Assembly (NCBI RefSeq): GCF_018603905.1
Contig: NZ_JAHFZZ010000017.1
Location: forward strand, 1-64,000
Direction of reading: 5' to 3'
Source of the DNA: Nonomuraea sp. NEAU-A123
GTDB lineage: Bacteria; Actinomycetota; Actinomycetes; Streptosporangiales; Streptosporangiaceae
DNA length: 64,000 nt
Shown here: piece by piece, positions 60,201 through 64,000 of the stretch
Position numbering within the stretch: position 1 is the stretch's first letter
Layout: the number at the start of each line of letters is the position of its first letter
Notes under the pieces: generated by a model
The model's database searches: none
The model's input: the letters and a program-made list of their open reading frames with translations, nothing else
Told to the model about the DNA's origin: nothing
Translations under genes and position numbers: made by a program

Positions 60201-61447
60201 CAGGTGCGCACCTCCGTCGTCGGCTCCGTGAGCGGTCTGGCAAGGGTCTCTGCGATCTCGCCGACGGTCAGCCTTGGCACGCCGCCGTACGTGCCGGCCA
60301 GGTAGTTGCGGTCGAGGGCCTCGGTCTTGCGAGGACGGGCGTCGGTCAGCGGATAGATCTCGGAGACGCCGTCCCGGTTCTTGACCGTGATGCGCACCTG
60401 GTCCCGCTCCAACGGCTGGAAGATGTGCGTGCGGCCCAACAGGGTCGCGTCGTGGACCGTGCACACCAGTTGCGCGTTGTTGGGGTTGGCCGCGGGATCC
60501 TGGAAGAGCCGGAGGACTTCGGCGGCGAAGAGGGGATGCAGGCTGGTGTCGAGTTCGTCGACGAGGAGGGCCGCCCCGTGGTCGAGGGTGGTGAGGAGGG
60601 GGCCGAGGAAGGCGAACCAGGATCGGGTGCCCATGGATTCCTGTCGTTCATAGCTCAGTGCGACAGGACCGTGGGGGCCTTCGTGCATGAGTCGGAGTTC
60701 GCCGGTCAGGCTGTCGATCTCGGTCCCCACGACTCCTAGGTCCGCGACCTTGAGAAGGCCGATGATGCGATCCCGCTGCCGGGGGTCGTCGAGCATCTTG
60801 CGGGTGAAGCTCTGCCGATCTTCGAAGTCACGCCCTGGACTGATCCACCAGAGGTTGTGCCGGAACCAGTCGTGGATCGGCTTGAGATATGGCTGATTGA
60901 AGGCTGCGGCGACGGTCAGGAACAGCGCGTTGGGCCGGGTCTGGGAGACAAGGCTTTCCTTCGACCCCTTCAGTCCTTCACCAGGAAAAGCGAAGGGCTC
61001 GTCGGCGTCGCGTTCGAACCAGACCTGCCGACGGGCCTGTCCACCAGGGTATGTATGCAACCATTCGGTCTCTACCCGCTGGTCGGACACCTCGAAGCCA
61101 TAGACGTACCGGTCACCGTCGAGAACAATGTCGACCTCGAAAAGGGACGTATCTGTACGGGCGTCCGGGTCGAGTTCGTACGGCTCGCGCGGGATGCCGT
61201 CAAGGGCGGACCAGCCGTGGACGGAGTTGAGGACGGCCTGCCGCATCCAGCGGATGGCATGCAGGACGTTCGACTTGCCGGACGCGTTCGAGCCGTAGAT
61301 CGCGGTCGCCGGTAGGTAGGCCAGATCGGGATCTTCGGCGAGACCGGCAGGGCGCCTTGCCCCTTGGTTGAATTTGCTTGCCGCCAGCCAGACCTCGAAC
61401 TCGCCGCGAAACGATCTATGGTTGGCTCCTCTGAACCTAAGCAGCAT
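60200..61447 (-). CDS. RloA-like AAA (AAA_15) ATPase
   Basis: 415 residues. N-terminal MLLRFRGANHRSFRGEFEVW, Walker A AIYGSNASGKSNVLHAIRWM (about residues 48-60), signature-like LRLMHEGPHGPVALSYERQE, Walker B ALLVDELDTSLHPLFAAEVL and a His switch (CTVHDATLLG). It is the OLD/ABC-type ATPase normally paired with RloB, and also related to the AriA ATPase of PARIS-like systems. Predicted sensor that holds the RloB nuclease until phage interference is detected; this role is from family knowledge. Confidence 0.88.
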   Translation of the reverse strand: MLLRFRGANHRSFRGEFEVWLAASKFNQGARRPAGLAEDPDLAYLPATAIYGSNASGKSNVLHAIRWMRQAVLNSVHGWSALDGIPREPYELDPDARTDTSLFEVDIVLDGDRYVYGFEVSDQRVETEWLHTYPGGQARRQVWFERDADEPFAFPGEGLKGSKESLVSQTRPNALFLTVAAAFNQPYLKPIHDWFRHNLWWISPGRDFEDRQSFTRKMLDDPRQRDRIIGLLKVADLGVVGTEIDSLTGELRLMHEGPHGPVALSYERQESMGTRSWFAFLGPLLTTLDHGAALLVDELDTSLHPLFAAEVLRLFQDPAANPNNAQLVCTVHDATLLGRTHIFQPLERDQVRITVKNRDGVSEIYPLTDARPRKTEALDRNYLAGTYGGVPRLTVGEIAETLARPLTEPTTEVRT

Positions 61448-61587
61448 TGCACGCTCTCTAACTCGTTCTCCGGATCCATTCTAGTTCGGTACATGCAGAT
61501 TATCTACGCGACGCTCGTCGAGCGCCGGAGGGAAAGGGTGTATGTTCGGGGGACAACTCACGCGTGACGATTCGCGTCTAATCCGCC

Positions 61588-64000
61588 GTGGAGTCGCTGA
61601 GCGGGGGAGATCCGCAGCACATCGGAGGTTACTGGCTGGCCGGGCGGATCGGGTCGGGCGGTCAGGGGGTCGTCTACGAGGCGTACGACGGGGACGGGCG
61701 CCGGGTGGCGCTCAAGATGCTGCACGCGGCCGGTGGCGACGGCAGTCGCGACCGGTTCGCCAAGGAGGCGATCGCCGCGGGCCGGGTGGCCTCGTTCTGT
61801 ACGGCCAGGGTGCTGGCCGTGGATCTGGACGGGCCCAGGCCGTACATCGTCTCGGAGTACGTGGCGGGGCCGAGCCTGCGGCAGGCCGTGCGCGAGGGGC
61901 GCAGGTTCACCGGTGACGATCTGCACCGGCTGGCGACGGCGGTCGCGACGGCGCTGACGGCGATCCATGAGGCGGGCGTCATTCACCGCGATCTGAAACC
62001 CGACAACGTGCTGCTCGGCCCCGACGGTCCGCGGGTGATCGACTTCGGCATCGCGCGGACCCTGGACATGTCGCTCACCAGGACCGGAGAGGTGTCGGGC
62101 ACGCCCAGCTACATGGCGCCCGAGGTGTTCACCGGGCAGCGGGCGGGCGCTCGGGCGGACGTATTCGCGTGGGGCGCGATCATGGTGTACGCCGCCACCG
62201 GGCAGGAACCGTTCGACGCCGACAACCTCGGAGGCGTGATGCACCGGGTACTGTCGCACCAGCCCGACCTGAGCGCGCTGCCGCCCCGGTTGGCCGAGCT
62301 GGTCTCGGTCGCGATGCGCAAGGACCCCGCGACCAGGCCGACCTCCCGCGAACTGCTGCTCGCGCTGGTCAGCGGCAACGGTACCGACACCAGAGGGCTT
62401 CTGGCCGAAGGCAGCCGCGCCGCTGAGGGTGTGCGCGGGGAGGGGGAGGCCGATCCGGCGCTTGGCACCATCGCCGAGGATGCCTATGGCGCGCTCGGGC
62501 CGCAGGAGCGTGAGCTGGCCGCCGAAGTGTTCCTGCGCCTGGTCGCCGTGGACGAGGACGGTCGCGAGAGCGGCAGGACCGTCTCCCAGGACGAGCTGTT
62601 CGGCGGGCGTCCCGAAGAAGAGGCTGCTGCCATCCGGCGCATCCTGCGAATGTTCTCGTACGTCGTCGTCACCGACGACGAGTCGGTCGCGCTGTCGCGT
62701 CCCGCGCTGTTACGCGCCTGGCCCAGGCTGCGCATGTGGGTGGACGCCGACCGTGAGGGTCTCGCGGTCCTGGGGCAGATCACCAGCGCGGCGCGGCACT
62801 GGACCGACAACGGCAGGCGAGACGGCGACCTGCTCCAGGGCAGCCGCCTGGAACAGGCGCTGAGCTGGGCGGCCACCGGCCGCCGCCACGTGACGCTCAC
62901 TCCCCGCGAGCGCGACTTCCTCCAGGCGGGCACCGCGCTGACCAGGAAGCGCAACAGGCGCAGGGCCCTGACCACCACGGCGCTGGCCGTGCTGCTGGTG
63001 GTGTCGCTCGCGGCGAGCGGGCTGGCGTTGTGGCAGCGCCAGCAGGCGGCCGGTCAGCGCGACGTGGTCACCGCCAAGCAGGTGGCGGCCGAGGCGGACC
63101 GGCTGCGTACCACCGACCCGGTTCTGGCGATGCTGCTCAGCGTGGCGGCCTGGCGCGTCTCCCCGCAGGTCGAGGCCCGCTCCGCGCTGATGGCCTCGCT
63201 CCAGCAGCAGGAGACGGCCGTCTTCCACGACCCGCAGGTCAAGGGGGTGGCCACGCGGACGCTCAGCGGCGATGGCCGCACGCTGGTCAGCGTCAGCGAC
63301 GGCGGCGTCAACGTGTACGACGTCCGCACGCACAAGCGGACGGGCGGCTGGAGGGGGCCAGAGCTCAAGGACGGCCGAGAGCTCTATGCCCCGGTGCTGA
63401 GCAGGACCGGACGGCTGGTGGTGATTTACACCCAGGAAGAGCTCGGCGTCTGGAACCTCGCCACCGGCAAGCGGCTGCTCAAGGAGCGCTTTCCGGCGGG
63501 CGGCATGCAGATCGGCGTCACGATCGGCGAGGACGAGGCCACCCTCGCCGTCAGTTACGACAACGACCTCGACCACCTGGTGGACGTTCGCACCGGCAGG
63601 AAGTTCGGCAGGAGCGCCGCCTTGCACGGGTGGGGTCCACTGATCGACCCGACGGGCAAGCACCTGCTGCTCACCGGCGACAGCTTCGCCGAGCGCGCCC
63701 TGCCCGGCTGGGTCCCCGAGCACCGCTACGCGGGCTGCCGCCGGTCGCACTCGGTCGCCGCGTTCTCGTCCGACGGCGCGACCCTGGCCTGCGCGGACAG
63801 CGAGGTGGTGCTGCTGGACGCCGTCACCGGACGCCGTCGTGGCAAGGACGTCTGGACCTGTGACGTCTGCGGTGGCGACTTTCCGCGACTCCGCTTCAGC
63901 CCCGACGGTCGCTACCTCGCCGCGTTCAACGTGCGCAAGCTCCGGGTGTGGAAGGTTGCCGACCACGACCTCGAGCTGCTTTCGTACCAGGCCGAGGGCG
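61588..64000 (+). CDS. Second Ser/Thr kinase-TM-WD40 protein (3' end outside window)
   Basis: Starts at GTG 61588 (ESLSGGDPQHIGGYWLAGRI) and is open to the window end, 804 codons. Kinase: GSGGQGVVYEAYDGD, VALKMLHA, VIHRDLKPDNVLL, VIDFGIAR, YMAPEVFTGQ. Winged-helix region (VALSRPALLRAWPRLRMWVD), TM helix (ALTTTALAVLLVVSLAASGL) and the start of a propeller. Close paralog of 54462-58019 over the kinase and TM parts but diverged in the propeller, which may set ligand specificity. Weak RBS. Separated from its paralog by the protease and RloAB genes. Confidence 0.88.
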   Translation, partial: MESLSGGDPQHIGGYWLAGRIGSGGQGVVYEAYDGDGRRVALKMLHAAGGDGSRDRFAKEAIAAGRVASFCTARVLAVDLDGPRPYIVSEYVAGPSLRQAVREGRRFTGDDLHRLATAVATALTAIHEAGVIHRDLKPDNVLLGPDGPRVIDFGIARTLDMSLTRTGEVSGTPSYMAPEVFTGQRAGARADVFAWGAIMVYAATGQEPFDADNLGGVMHRVLSHQPDLSALPPRLAELVSVAMRKDPATRPTSRELLLALVSGNGTDTRGLLAEGSRAAEGVRGEGEADPALGTIAEDAYGALGPQERELAAEVFLRLVAVDEDGRESGRTVSQDELFGGRPEEEAAAIRRILRMFSYVVVTDDESVALSRPALLRAWPRLRMWVDADREGLAVLGQITSAARHWTDNGRRDGDLLQGSRLEQALSWAATGRRHVTLTPRERDFLQAGTALTRKRNRRRALTTTALAVLLVVSLAASGLALWQRQQAAGQRDVVTAKQVAAEADRLRTTDPVLAMLLSVAAWRVSPQVEARSALMASLQQQETAVFHDPQVKGVATRTLSGDGRTLVSVSDGGVNVYDVRTHKRTGGWRGPELKDGRELYAPVLSRTGRLVVIYTQEELGVWNLATGKRLLKERFPAGGMQIGVTIGEDEATLAVSYDNDLDHLVDVRTGRKFGRSAALHGWGPLIDPTGKHLLLTGDSFAERALPGWVPEHRYAGCRRSHSVAAFSSDGATLACADSEVVLLDAVTGRRRGKDVWTCDVCGGDFPRLRFSPDGRYLAAFNVRKLRVWKVADHDLELLSYQAEG

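Noticed and set aside
1..64000. tRNA or rRNA genes
   Set aside because: No cloverleaf with a TTCGA-type loop and paired acceptor arms, nor any rRNA-like conserved segment, was noticed by eye; a covariance-model scan would be decisive.

Overview
The window is high-GC DNA from a filamentous actinomycete. The composition, an XRE(DUF5753)/DUF397/HATPase triad, SARP and AfsR-type regulators, SapA-like secreted proteins, ricin-lectin exoproteins and Ser/Thr kinase-WD40 receptors all fit. A Streptosporangiales origin is my inference, not something the sequence proves. The gene mix looks like accessory (arm-like) DNA, with many short single-gene units, transposase relics and broken genes. No rRNA, tRNA or CRISPR array was recognised.

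Layout. 0-10 kb: an IS630-type transposase tail, an A+T-richer NACHT NTPase (candidate antiphage NLR), a DUF397/XRE/anti-sigma-like triad, and a 1515-residue nSTAND1-WD40 protein whose blades have been duplicated recently. 10-13 kb: a gene killed by two in-frame stops, an ISAzo13 transposase relic, a CPBP protease and a secreted GDPD. 13.8-21.5 kb: a TetR/SDR/tautomerase group, then a four-gene unit (flavin hydroxy-acid oxidase, lipoprotein, permease, ATPase) facing a PucR regulator. 21.6-23.5 kb: a graveyard of Tn3, IS21 and ISKra4 fragments. 23.5-38.5 kb: scattered small enzymes (amidase, two alpha/beta hydrolases, DUF664, VOC, quinone oxidoreductase, EthD), two SapA paralogs, a triple-ricin lectin, a frameshifted HTH-TM-propeller gene and an ECF sigma factor whose end has been overwritten by a SARP-gene fragment.

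The most interesting region is 39.5-48.5 kb. It holds a SARP, an AfsR-like SARP-NB-ARC-TPR regulator, an HExxH-type (alpha-ketoglutarate) peptide beta-hydroxylase with a fused PqqD-like RiPP recognition domain, and directly upstream a 41-codon precursor-peptide gene separated from the enzyme by a 12-bp stem-loop. A secreted animal-type haem peroxidase with a CBM2 domain is divergent from the precursor, and a LuxR-type protein with an HTH at each end follows. I read this as a compact RiPP locus. The product and any role of the peroxidase are unknown.

48.5-64 kb: nitronate monooxygenase, a lipase-like hydrolase, an N-terminally truncated NB-ARC/TPR protein, a zinc-ribbon protein, a patatin, two Ser/Thr kinases fused to the same winged-helix/TM/WD40 module seen in the nSTAND1 protein, a ricin-lectin metzincin, and an RloA/RloB-like ATPase-nuclease pair in which RloB is broken at a homopolymer. 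The second kinase runs off the window end.
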